Shown in pieces: positions 14,782-23,314 of a DNA stretch of 40,242 nt. A program made the translations under genes and the position numbers. This DNA comes from an uncultured bacterium (GTDB lineage: Bacteria; Bacillota; Clostridia; Lachnospirales; Lachnospiraceae): assembly GCA_947175015.1 (NCBI GenBank), contig CAMWLE010000026.1, positions 1-40,242 on the forward strand. The letters run 5' to 3'. The notes below the pieces were generated by a model that did not search any database, had not been told where the DNA came from, and was given only the letters and a program-made list of their open reading frames with translations. Position 1 is the stretch's first letter. Each line of letters begins with the position of its first letter.

Positions 14782-17319
14782 ATGGCTCAGGTGTATGTTA
14801 AATACAATCCCTACCGCCTGGAAACTCAAATAAAGGTCAATGGCAGGGAGATATCAACAGACAGCATTCTTTACAAGGTAACCAGGGGGAAACGTTTACA
14901 GGAATGGATTGGCGGTTTTCCCAAAATGCTTCGCGAGGAACTTAACACGGTGGATTTCTCTTTGGAATACTGTGGTATGGCATTGGATTGGGATGATTTT
15001 GAAGATGCCTTTGAACAGGCACAGAGGGACGGAATTGTAAGAGTCTCAGGAATGAAGTATATTGCCGGCAAAAGCGATAAGGACATCAATGAGAAGATTG
15101 TCACTGTCTTTCAGCATTTGCAGAAGGGTCCCATAGAAGAATTTCGTGACGCAAAACTGCTGAAAGCATTTGAAAATGTCAATAATTCCATTTTTCCCAT
15201 CAGTGTAATTGCAACCATGAGTTCCGGCAAGTCTACACTGATCAATGCGTTGCTTGGCGAGGAGCTGATGCCATCCCAGACAGAGGCTTGTACGGCAACA
15301 ATTACCGAGATACTTGATGTAGGCGCTCCGGGTTTTCAGGCGGTTGTATATGATGAAGATAACAACGTAATCCAGGAAGTTCCTGCGCTTACCTATGATA
15401 TTATGTGGGGATTGAATCGGGATGAAAAGGTGCATCGTATTGCTGTGGAAGGCAACATTCCTTTCCTGGATACACAGGATACGACTTTGATGCTTGTGGA
15501 TACACCCGGTCCGAACAGTGCTCAGAATCAGGCCCATAAGAATACAACTTTTCGTGCTATTAACAATGATTCCAATAATCTCATTTTGTATATATTGAAT
15601 ATGGACCAGTTTGGAATCAATGATGATGCCGCCCTGCTTCAGTATGTAGCTGCGCAGATGAAAAAAGGAGGCAAGCAGATCAGGGATCGTTTCCTGTTTG
15701 TCATTAACAAGATGGATACCATGAATCCTGAGAAAGAAGATGTTGAGGGCGTTATCCCCAGAGCTAAGAGGTATTTGGCAGGTTATGGTATTGAAGATCC
15801 GCTGCTGTTTCCATGTTCTGCTTTTACTGCCCTTAATCTTAGGACAACTTTAAAAGACATTGATATAGACCATCTGACAAAGCCGCAAGAGTTCCAACTG
15901 CCTCTTGCAGCACAGGAAAGTTTGATATCGATTTATAAACTTGTGCGCTATAAATCCATGCACTTGGAACAGTATTCCACACTTTCACCCAGCGCCCAGC
16001 AGGAACTGAACTATCGTCTGAGCCAGGCCATGGAAAATAATGATACCAAAGAACTGGCAATGATCCACTCTGGTATTTATTCCATTGAGGCCGCCATTTC
16101 TGCTTATGTAAAAAAATATGCCAAGACCAAGAAGATCAAGGACTTGGTGGAGTCTTTCCAGGAAGTTCTGGAAAGCAACGAGGTGCTTGTGAAGGCAAAG
16201 ACGAGAGTGGCAACGGATGCTGCCGCGGCCCAGGCTTGTGCGGAGCGCGCTGCCGCCGTAAGGAAGAAAATTGCGGACGGAAAGGATGCAGAGGCATTTA
16301 AACAGAAAATTGCCGCCCTTAATCCCATGCCTGGGATTGAGGAAAAAGCGGAACAGCTCAAGCAGAATGCCACTGTCAAATCCAACAAGATATTCAGGCC
16401 TTATGGTGAAACCATTACAGACAGTGACGAGGCAAAGCGTCTTGTAAATCAGTTCAGTGAATTCAGTTCTGACGCAATGGCGGAACTGACCTCTGAGCTG
16501 GAAAGTGTGATCAACAGTGAAATTGTGGGCACAGGCGAGCGGCTGCTGATGGAATATCAGGAGAAACTGTCCAAGTTTGACGAGACCGCTTCTGAAGAAC
16601 AGCTTGATTTTCAGACGGTTGATTTGATCAAAGGCGCATTAAATACAATGCGTGAAACCGCAGAAGCCTGGACTTCCGATGATTTTGCCGCCGAGACAGT
16701 GGAGGATATCGGCGAAACCACTTATGAGGAAAGAACCTATTATGAAAAGGTTGGTCAGGAGAAGGAAGAAATCGTTGTGGGCTCTCATGAGGAAAAAATC
16801 GGTACGAGGCAAGTCAAGGTAGGTTCCCATAAGAAAAAGGTCGGTACGCGTAAGGTGAAAAACCCTGCAAAGCGCTGGTGGAAAATCTTCACGCCGAAGT
16901 TCATTGATGAGGACGTATATGAAACAGTGGATGACTATAAGGAGGAAGATGTATACAAGACGGTGCTGGAATATAAGACCATTATGCGTGATGTCTTCGA
17001 GGAAAGAACAGAGAAAATCAAGAAGTTCAGTGTTCTTACCAATTTGATACAGACAGCATTGATGGCTAAGATGCGCCGTAATTTAGATGAAGGCATTGAA
17101 AGTGCGCTGACGTATGCAGGTGAGCAGGTTGAGGGGATGAAAGCTCAATTTTCCCGCATCTTTACAGAGCTGGACAACATCATTGCCGCTAAGTATGATG
17201 AGCTGGAAAGGTGTGCTACGGATGAGGCGGAGAAGAATGCCAGACTGAAGGAAAATCAGGATATCCTGCAATGGATCGAAGGTAACATGAAGGAAATTGA
17301 CACCATTCTTGATATGTAA
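14782..17319 (+). CDS. Dynamin-like GTPase 2 (full length)
   Basis: An 845-aa dynamin-family protein. The P-loop is ATMSSGKSTLINALLG (K150), a SQTEACTATIT segment is the likely switch I, VDTPGPNS (D240-G243) is G3, and INKMD (309-312) is G4. Alpha-helical, coiled-coil-prone sequence fills about 400-640, then an unusual basic block at about 650-710 with two VGSHxxKxGTRxVK repeats and KRWWKIF, which could be a membrane-binding tip. A helical stalk returns to the C-terminus. There is no clear transmembrane helix. The ATG at 14782 has GGAGGG 7 nt upstream. Bacterial dynamins often occur as unequal pairs that form mixed polymers on membranes; pairing with GTPase 1 fits that. I infer membrane remodelling or tethering as part of the cassette's machinery. 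Confidence 0.88.
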   Translation: MAQVYVKYNPYRLETQIKVNGREISTDSILYKVTRGKRLQEWIGGFPKMLREELNTVDFSLEYCGMALDWDDFEDAFEQAQRDGIVRVSGMKYIAGKSDKDINEKIVTVFQHLQKGPIEEFRDAKLLKAFENVNNSIFPISVIATMSSGKSTLINALLGEELMPSQTEACTATITEILDVGAPGFQAVVYDEDNNVIQEVPALTYDIMWGLNRDEKVHRIAVEGNIPFLDTQDTTLMLVDTPGPNSAQNQAHKNTTFRAINNDSNNLILYILNMDQFGINDDAALLQYVAAQMKKGGKQIRDRFLFVINKMDTMNPEKEDVEGVIPRAKRYLAGYGIEDPLLFPCSAFTALNLRTTLKDIDIDHLTKPQEFQLPLAAQESLISIYKLVRYKSMHLEQYSTLSPSAQQELNYRLSQAMENNDTKELAMIHSGIYSIEAAISAYVKKYAKTKKIKDLVESFQEVLESNEVLVKAKTRVATDAAAAQACAERAAAVRKKIADGKDAEAFKQKIAALNPMPGIEEKAEQLKQNATVKSNKIFRPYGETITDSDEAKRLVNQFSEFSSDAMAELTSELESVINSEIVGTGERLLMEYQEKLSKFDETASEEQLDFQTVDLIKGALNTMRETAEAWTSDDFAAETVEDIGETTYEERTYYEKVGQEKEEIVVGSHEEKIGTRQVKVGSHKKKVGTRKVKNPAKRWWKIFTPKFIDEDVYETVDDYKEEDVYKTVLEYKTIMRDVFEERTEKIKKFSVLTNLIQTALMAKMRRNLDEGIESALTYAGEQVEGMKAQFSRIFTELDNIIAAKYDELERCATDEAEKNARLKENQDILQWIEGNMKEIDTILDM

Positions 17320-17327
17320 TGTGTGAA

Positions 17328-17387
17328 GGAAATGAAGATTTTCTAAGGCCGGAAAATACCCGACCTAAGAAAATCTAAGTCATTTCC
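17328..17387 (+). repeat. Structured CTAAG-type repeat element
   Basis: The outer stem GGAAATGA (17328-17335) pairs perfectly with TCATTTCC (17380-17387). The inner arms ATTTTCTAAGG (17338-17348) and CCTAAGAAAAT (17364-17374) pair with one A-A mismatch, and CTAAG follows the inner 3' arm. The same core, including the A-A mismatch, with different outer stem sequences is found at 40098-40157. It is not followed by a T-run. Confidence 0.7.
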
Positions 17388-17388
17388 G

Positions 17389-17432
17389 GGAAGAACGCAA
17401 GCGAACAAGTTCGCTTTGGTCAGCGTTCTTCC
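17389..17432 (+). repeat. Two-step perfect inverted repeat
   Basis: GGAAGAACGC (17389-17398) pairs with GCGTTCTTCC (17423-17432), and inside it AAGCGAAC (17399-17406) pairs with GTTCGCTT (17409-17416). It directly follows the CTAAG element. There is no T-run, so a processing or stability role is as likely as termination. Confidence 0.65.
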
Positions 17433-17461
17433 GGACTTGCACCAAGTTCATTAATTGTTTG

Positions 17462-17548
17462 TGCCGCCCCAAGAGGTGAGTTTTGTCTCCCAAAAGAGGT
17501 GGGCTTTGCCCCCCAAAAGAGGTGGGCTTTGCCCCCCTCTTGGCGGCA
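17462..17548 (+). repeat. Three 23-bp hairpin units closed by an outer stem
   Basis: Units beginning with AAGAGGTG start at 17471, 17494 and 17517; each folds on itself (for example GGGC with GCCC around TTT). TGCCGCC (17462-17468) plus AAGAGG (17471-17476) pairs with CCTCTT (17536-17541) plus GGCGGCA (17542-17548), leaving a CC bulge. The block ends 20 nt before the next gene's start. Confidence 0.7.
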
Positions 17549-17568
17549 TGATGGGAAGTGAGGAAAGA

Positions 17569-18339
17569 ATGAATATAGAGATCAAGAACTTTGCGGATAG
17601 CAGGGATTTGAAATCACTGAAATACATTTTCGTAGATTCGCTTGATGTCGATCCGACTTTTGTGCGATATGAAGAAGAGTATAACTATTGCAGGGCCATT
17701 CCCGGACTTCTGGAACGGCATGTGGAGCTGACCCCGTTTACGCAGGATACATCCAGGTGGAATGAAGATTACTGGACAAGTTTGAAAATGGATTTGATCA
17801 AGAACTTTTCCGATATCAGAATGACACATATGCGTGAAGTTGCCAAGGTGTTATTGGCGGATAAAGTGCAGCGGATACTGGCCGAGCGCAGCGCTGATAC
17901 GGCTTCCGCAACCAAAGGCAGCGTATCTGACCAAACGCAAAAGATATCTGTGGAGACGAAAGGGGCATCTGCGGAGATAGAAAGGAATCCTGCTGAAACA
18001 AAAAGGATATTTGCCGAGCCGGTAAACATTGTTGGCGGAACAGGAAAAGATACTTCCAAATCAAATGAGATGGATTCCGCAGGGATTCGTGAATCGGTAT
18101 CATCGGGGAAAGCGGAACAGGATCGGATGATTCTGGAAGCAAAAATGAAGCTTGCACAGGAAAATAGAGAAACAGAGCAAAAGAGACTTGCCGATGACAG
18201 GCGCTTAGAACAACAGCGGCAGTTATATCAGAATATGAATCAGGAAGACCCTCAGGGTGGTTTCTCAAAAAAAGCCATAGGGATTGCGATAGCGGCAGTT
18301 GCAGTAATAGTGATCGTGTTAATCCTTTTACTCAAATGA
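17569..18339 (+). CDS. Tail-anchored coiled-coil membrane protein
   Basis: A 256-aa protein of unknown family. Residues 1-105 look globular (EIKNFADSRDLKSLKYIF, FTQDTSRWNEDYW). The middle is a Ser/Thr/Glu/Lys-rich linker with loose repeats of the type SAETK, then a charged coiled coil (EQKRLADDRRLEQQRQ). The last 20 residues are one hydrophobic helix ending in LLLK, so the bulk should face the cytoplasm. ATG 17569 has GAGG 5 nt upstream; longer frames would translate the GC-rich hairpin repeats. The stop overlaps the next start (ATGA), indicating co-translation. It probably fixes the GTPase or ATPase machinery to the membrane. Confidence 0.7.
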   Translation: MNIEIKNFADSRDLKSLKYIFVDSLDVDPTFVRYEEEYNYCRAIPGLLERHVELTPFTQDTSRWNEDYWTSLKMDLIKNFSDIRMTHMREVAKVLLADKVQRILAERSADTASATKGSVSDQTQKISVETKGASAEIERNPAETKRIFAEPVNIVGGTGKDTSKSNEMDSAGIRESVSSGKAEQDRMILEAKMKLAQENRETEQKRLADDRRLEQQRQLYQNMNQEDPQGGFSKKAIGIAIAAVAVIVIVLILLLK

Positions 18340-18818
18340 CGCAATCCCGTGAAATCGGAAGCAACATAAAACATATGCCGCAAAACATACCGCCAATATA
18401 TTTACAGAAATCAGCAGCGACCACCAAAGCGAAAGAGGCACCGGAGTTGATCGCAGGATATACAAGGTATCAGATGTACTCCAATGATAATTATATCTAT
18501 TCGGTGTCATCTTCCTTTGAATGGCTGTATCGGGTCAGCTATCACAGGGAGAAGGATACGTATATTAAGGATGGCGAAATTGTGTTCAGGCGAATCAGCG
18601 AAACGGACCCCAGATTGCGTGAATTACGTAAAATACATCCAACTCGTATAGAGGGGCATCCGGAGAGATATAAAGGAAAAAAATATTACTTGTATACTTT
18701 AAGGCATGTATCTCCGCATGTGTATGTAATTGCACCTGCGTCGGATATACCTTTGAAGTCGCCGCTTGATGATGTATCTGCACGAATGTATTTTATATTT
18801 GAGTCAAAAGAGAGGTAG
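18336..18818 (+). CDS. Unknown 160-aa cassette protein
   Basis: A 160-aa basic soluble protein with no family I recognise. The first 40 residues look disordered, followed by an aromatic-rich beta-type region (YTRYQMYSNDNYIYSVSSSFEWLYRVSYHRE) and KYYLYTLRHVSPHVYVIAP. It starts within the stop of the tail-anchored protein gene (4-nt overlap) and ends 7 nt before the HerA-like gene, so it is embedded in the same translational unit. It may be an adaptor between those two proteins, but this is position-based inference only. Confidence 0.6.
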   Translation: MTQSREIGSNIKHMPQNIPPIYLQKSAATTKAKEAPELIAGYTRYQMYSNDNYIYSVSSSFEWLYRVSYHREKDTYIKDGEIVFRRISETDPRLRELRKIHPTRIEGHPERYKGKKYYLYTLRHVSPHVYVIAPASDIPLKSPLDDVSARMYFIFESKER

Positions 18819-18825
18819 TTGGAAA

Positions 18826-21800
18826 GTGGAATGGAAAGCCAATCAATCGCCTGAAATTGGGAAGTGGAAAGCCGAAGTGGCTGAAAAGGAGAAATGGCAG
18901 GCCCAAGCACCTGAAAAGGAGAAATGGAAAGGGAATACCCTTGGAAACGAGAAGCAGCCTGAAGCAGAAGGCAGTTATGTAATTGAGAAGGCGCCGGATA
19001 TGCAGAAGAAACCGGGTGCCCCGGAGATATACGCTGATTCAGCGAAGGAATTCAATTTTGTAACGTTACAGCAGAATCTATATCACTGCCTTACCATTAT
19101 TGATGACGAAGTGATGAAGAACTATGTTCCCTCCCTTCGCCGGTGCCCGGTGATTCCGCTGGAAGAAGCCTCAGTGAAAGCGCTTGACCAGATTCAATTC
19201 TTCCGCATTTCCAAATTGGTTTATCAGGAAGATGAGTTTTCAGTGCATAAGCTGGCAACCATATTCAACGCTTTATCCAATAAGCCCTGTACGCTGGTAT
19301 TGATGATACAAAGTGACGGGCAGAATCATGATTTCTATCTGGGTGTCCGTTCCAGAGATACACAGCATTCGACGGGAACCATGAAGCAGCTCCTTGAGCA
19401 GAGCTTACTGGGACTGTTCCCGGGGAGCGATACCGATGAGTATCACAGCGAAACTTTGAAAGCCGATATGGAAAAACTCCATGTCGGCTGTGTTTCCAGT
19501 GTAACCTGTATTGCCGACTATAAACAGGAGAAGGACTCTGTGGGCAATAAAGAGTTCATTCAGGGATTGGAAAAGTTTATCAATAGTATGCAGGGCAAAG
19601 CTTTTACGGCAATCTGTATTGCAAATAACCTGGAGCATCATGATTTGGTTGAAACGAGGAAGGAATATGAGCGTATTTATACGATGATGTCTCCTTTTGC
19701 TAATATGCAGTACAACTATGTCCTGAACCAAAGCTCCGGTACATCTGAGAGTGATACCCAGGGGAATGCCCGGACCATGACCAGGGGCAAAACGGCCGGG
19801 GTAAGCACTACTAGGGGCAGTGCAACAGCCCAGTCGCAGGGAAACAACTTGTCACGTACAAATACCCAAACCAGCGGAAATAATGTATCCTTTGGGTTTG
19901 GACAAAATCATACTACCGGAATGACAGAAGGTGTAAGTGATTCCACGTCAACTACGAAAACCTTTGGCGGATATGCAGGTGTGAGCGCAGGTGTGAAAAT
20001 TGGTAACACATCTCTGGGACTCAATGCAGGTGTATCCGGCAGCGTATCCCGGGGCAAAACCCATGGAACCTCCCATACGGATTCGGTGTCTGATTCTATC
20101 TCCAGGAATTTGACTTACGGATTCAATACTTCCGCAGCCATAGGAGAGACAATTGGTGAAAACCAAAGCTTCACCCAAACACAATCCTATGGCTCAGGAA
20201 CGCAATACAGTGAAAATGAAGGAAGCAGTTTTTCAGCAAACACCGCACATACAATGGCATTGACCAATACTTTTGGAAATTCTCAGGCAGTTACCCTGAA
20301 TGTGCAGAACAAATCTTTGATGGATACCCTGGATCGGCTTGAAAAACAGCTCAAACGTCTTGATGAATGCGAAAGCATCGGAATGTGGGACTTTGCTGCT
20401 TACTTCCTGGGCGAAAGTGCCGCAGAAGCCGAAACCGCAGCCAGTATGTATCGTTCTCTTGTTTCCGGTAGTCAAAGCGGATTGGAAATTGCGGCAGTCA
20501 ACACATGGACCGAGAATGAGCAGGTGAAGGAAATTTCCCGATATGTCACCAATTTTCTGCATCCGGTATTTCTCTATCAGTCTGCAGAAAGTGAGGTCAG
20601 GCGTCAGACGATTGTTGACGCAACTGCATTGGCAAGCACCAATGAGCTTGCGATACAGCTGGGGCTTCCCCGAAAATCGGTGAAAGGACTTCCTGTGATT
20701 GAACATGCCGTGTTTGCGCAGGAGGTGTTACGTCCTTACGAAAAAGAGGACGAGAAAGAGGACGAGAAGAAAAAAGTTGTCCTTGGCGACATTCGGCATT
20801 TGGGCAGAGAAACGGAAACAAAGGTTGCGCTGGATTTGCAGAGCTTGTCAATGCACACCTTCATTACCGGTTCTACAGGTGCAGGTAAGAGCAATACAGT
20901 GTACCAGATACTTTCTCAGCTTTTGAAGAATCAGGTTCGGTTTCTTGTGATTGAACCTGCCAAGGGGGAATATAAGAATCTGTTCGGAGGCAGAAGTGAT
21001 GTATCCGTTTACGGAACAAATCCTTTGCTCACAGAGCTGCTCCGCATGAATCCATTCAGCTTTCCGAAAGAGATTCATATTTATGAGCATTTGGATCGGC
21101 TTGTGGAGATATTCAATGTATGCTGGCCCATGTATGCAGCAATGCCGGCTGTCTTAAAAGAGGCCATAGAACGTGCTTACATAAAAGCCGGCTGGGATTT
21201 GAAGAAGTCCCGGAATAAATACTCCGACCTTCTGTTTCCCAATTTCATAGATGTTTTGGAACAAATCAACGAGGTGATGGAACAGTCGCAGTATTCCGAT
21301 GACAATAAAGGTGACTACAAGGGCGCCTTGTGCACAAGACTTCGTTCTCTTACCAACGGCATCAATGGTATGGTATTTACTTCTGAGGAGCTTTCTCCCC
21401 AGGATTTGTTTGATAAAAATGTGATTGTTGATTTGAGCCGTGTGGGTTCTTCCGAGACGAAATCTCTGATTATGGGATTGCTGGTCATGAAGCTGCAGGA
21501 ATACAGAATTGCCGTCTGTGACGGAATGAATGTGCCGCTCAAGCATGTGACGGTGCTGGAAGAGGCACATAATCTCCTGAAGAGGACGTCTACGGAACAA
21601 AGTACAGAGAGCGCCAATCTGCTTGGCAAGTCAGTGGAAATGCTGACCAATGCCATCGCGGAAATGCGTACTTACGGAGAGGGATTTATTATTGCTGACC
21701 AGTCGCCTGGATTGCTGGATATGTCTGTGATACGCAATACGAACACGAAAATCATTATGCGCTTGCCGGAATATTCCGACCGGAAACTGGTGGGGTATGC

Positions 21801-22386
21801 TGCCGGTTTGAATGATGAACAGATTACAGAATTGTCTAAACTGAACAAAGGTGTGGCCGCCGTGTATCAGAATGACTGGTTAGAAGCCGTACTTTGTAAA
21901 GTGGAGGAATATTCCTGCGAAGGGCAAAAGGCTTCTCTGTATCGGGCGAATGAGACAGAGCACAGGGATATCAAGGGGGAAATTATCAGCCGTCTGATAG
22001 CAAAAGATATTTACCGTCTGATTGACCATGTTGATAATGAAGTAGTCAATACAAATATGCCTGCTTCTGCCAAGTGCAGATTGTTTGAGTATGTGAAAGC
22101 ACCGGCATCTATGAAGTTAGACGCTGCGGCAGCAGTCGCGTATGAACTGTTTTCTGCTGAAAGTGCATTTTCTGCCATGGAAAAGAATCATTATGATTAT
22201 AATCGGCAAAGGCGTTTTCTTATAGAGCATCTTACGCCTTCCATTGCACCCCTTCCGGAAGATTGCAGTCAGGTGATTTTATATCTTATTGCATATAGGT
22301 ATGCGCAGATAACAGAAAATCCTGCAATTCTGGTATTCTTGCAGGAGCTTATGAAGGCGGAGCGGGCAGTGCCGAATGAATTATGA
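18826..22386 (+). CDS. HerA/FtsK-type ATPase with Ser/Thr/Gly-rich insert
   Basis: A 1186-aa protein. Residues 9-40 hold three 10-residue repeats around EKEKW, encoded by 30-bp DNA repeats at 18851, 18881 and 18911. An unrecognised domain fills about 60-300, followed by a low-complexity block at about 303-475 rich in Ser, Thr, Gly and Asn (GVSAGVKIGNTSLGLNAGVSG). A helical region and an acidic linker (EKEDEKEDEKKK) precede the motor: Walker A GSTGAGKS (K688), FLVIEPAKGEYKNLF, and Walker B VTVLEEAH (E912/E913), as in the HerA/DUF87 hexameric ATPases. Such motors pump DNA or protein through pores. There is no transmembrane helix. The GTG at 18826 follows GAGAGG and begins 8 nt after the previous stop; the ATG at 18766 would overlap that gene. 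It is the likely energy source of the cassette. Confidence 0.85.
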   Translation: MEWKANQSPEIGKWKAEVAEKEKWQAQAPEKEKWKGNTLGNEKQPEAEGSYVIEKAPDMQKKPGAPEIYADSAKEFNFVTLQQNLYHCLTIIDDEVMKNYVPSLRRCPVIPLEEASVKALDQIQFFRISKLVYQEDEFSVHKLATIFNALSNKPCTLVLMIQSDGQNHDFYLGVRSRDTQHSTGTMKQLLEQSLLGLFPGSDTDEYHSETLKADMEKLHVGCVSSVTCIADYKQEKDSVGNKEFIQGLEKFINSMQGKAFTAICIANNLEHHDLVETRKEYERIYTMMSPFANMQYNYVLNQSSGTSESDTQGNARTMTRGKTAGVSTTRGSATAQSQGNNLSRTNTQTSGNNVSFGFGQNHTTGMTEGVSDSTSTTKTFGGYAGVSAGVKIGNTSLGLNAGVSGSVSRGKTHGTSHTDSVSDSISRNLTYGFNTSAAIGETIGENQSFTQTQSYGSGTQYSENEGSSFSANTAHTMALTNTFGNSQAVTLNVQNKSLMDTLDRLEKQLKRLDECESIGMWDFAAYFLGESAAEAETAASMYRSLVSGSQSGLEIAAVNTWTENEQVKEISRYVTNFLHPVFLYQSAESEVRRQTIVDATALASTNELAIQLGLPRKSVKGLPVIEHAVFAQEVLRPYEKEDEKEDEKKKVVLGDIRHLGRETETKVALDLQSLSMHTFITGSTGAGKSNTVYQILSQLLKNQVRFLVIEPAKGEYKNLFGGRSDVSVYGTNPLLTELLRMNPFSFPKEIHIYEHLDRLVEIFNVCWPMYAAMPAVLKEAIERAYIKAGWDLKKSRNKYSDLLFPNFIDVLEQINEVMEQSQYSDDNKGDYKGALCTRLRSLTNGINGMVFTSEELSPQDLFDKNVIVDLSRVGSSETKSLIMGLLVMKLQEYRIAVCDGMNVPLKHVTVLEEAHNLLKRTSTEQSTESANLLGKSVEMLTNAIAEMRTYGEGFIIADQSPGLLDMSVIRNTNTKIIMRLPEYSDRKLVGYAAGLNDEQITELSKLNKGVAAVYQNDWLEAVLCKVEEYSCEGQKASLYRANETEHRDIKGEIISRLIAKDIYRLIDHVDNEVVNTNMPASAKCRLFEYVKAPASMKLDAAAAVAYELFSAESAFSAMEKNHYDYNRQRRFLIEHLTPSIAPLPEDCSQVILYLIAYRYAQITENPAILVFLQELMKAERAVPNEL

Positions 22387-22451
22387 TATTTGTATGTGGA
22401 TTCCTGAGACAGGGAGGATGGATGCGGAACAGAAAAGGAGGAGAGGATGAA

Positions 22452-23210
22452 ATGGCAGGAGAGTTTCACAATGGCTTTTCTCTTGCAGAGGGAAATGTGC
22501 CGGAAACGGAAAAAGTGTCTGAAGCGCAGGGAAAATGGGAAGCGCCGTCTCTGGATGATTTAAAATCCAAACTTCAGGACATTTTCGCTGCGGAGTCAGA
22601 CAAAAGTAAGGATGTCATGCCGGAAATGGCAGCAGAAACTCCTTTTGGCGAACAAAATCCGGATTCTATTACGCTGGAAGACGGTACAGTTGTAAAATTG
22701 CCTGGAGGAGAGAACGGCTCTGACGATTTAGAAGGCGAAAACCTGCATGGTGATGGCGGGGAAGATCAGAATCGGCCGGAGGGACTGACCGATGAACAAA
22801 AAGAACAGATTAAAAAAGAAACCGGTTGGTCTGATGAAATCGTTGATGCAATAGATTCCATGGAAGAGTATGAAATATACAAAAATGCAGGATTGGTGGA
22901 AGCGGAAATCGATGGCAAGAAATGCCTGATTCGTGAGGATATTGATTGGGAACAGAAAGATGCCATGGGACGTACCAACAGAGAAAGAGCCGAACAGGGA
23001 TTGTCACCGATTAACAAAGACGGAAAAGTGATTGAGCTGCATCACATCGGGCAGCATGCAGATAGTCCGTTGGCAGAATTGACTCCGGAGGAACATCGTG
23101 GGAAAGGCAATGACAGCATACTCCATGATAAAACAAAAGAATCCGAAATTGACAGACAGGTTTTTGCCGGTGAAAGAAGTGCTCATTGGGAAGCAAGAGC
23201 CAGAAAATAA
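22452..23210 (+). CDS. Polymorphic-toxin-like LHH (HNH/ENDO VII) nuclease with shared N-terminal tag
   Basis: A 252-aa protein with no signal peptide. Residues 35-45 (DDLKSKLQDIF) and 73-84 (ITLEDGTVVKLP) match the N-terminal module of the peptidase-like protein at 11859, with similar spacing. A linker rich in Gly, Glu and Asp follows. The C-terminus is a clear LHH nuclease: DAMGRTNRERAEQGLSP, VIELHHIGQ (L196-H197-H198), SPLAELTPEEHRG and a final HWEARA. LHH domains are toxin tips of polymorphic toxins and cut nucleic acid. ATG 22452 has AAGGAGGAG 8 nt upstream. A SUKH immunity gene follows 104 nt later, which strongly supports the toxin call. Confidence 0.9.
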   Translation: MAGEFHNGFSLAEGNVPETEKVSEAQGKWEAPSLDDLKSKLQDIFAAESDKSKDVMPEMAAETPFGEQNPDSITLEDGTVVKLPGGENGSDDLEGENLHGDGGEDQNRPEGLTDEQKEQIKKETGWSDEIVDAIDSMEEYEIYKNAGLVEAEIDGKKCLIREDIDWEQKDAMGRTNRERAEQGLSPINKDGKVIELHHIGQHADSPLAELTPEEHRGKGNDSILHDKTKESEIDRQVFAGERSAHWEARARK

Positions 23211-23314
23211 GTGGCAGAAGCGAAAAGGGAGATAAAGTGCAACAGCTCAGACAGGGCATTGAACTGATAAAAAATCGTATCTGCCCGAAGCGGAACTGGA
23301 ATAGGAGAACAATA

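Noticed and set aside
17462..17548. CRISPR array
   Set aside because: The three units are contiguous 23-bp repeats with no spacers and no cas genes nearby.
17455..17568. N-terminal extension of the tail-anchored protein
   Set aside because: It would translate the 23-bp hairpin repeats; ATG 17569 has a properly spaced site.
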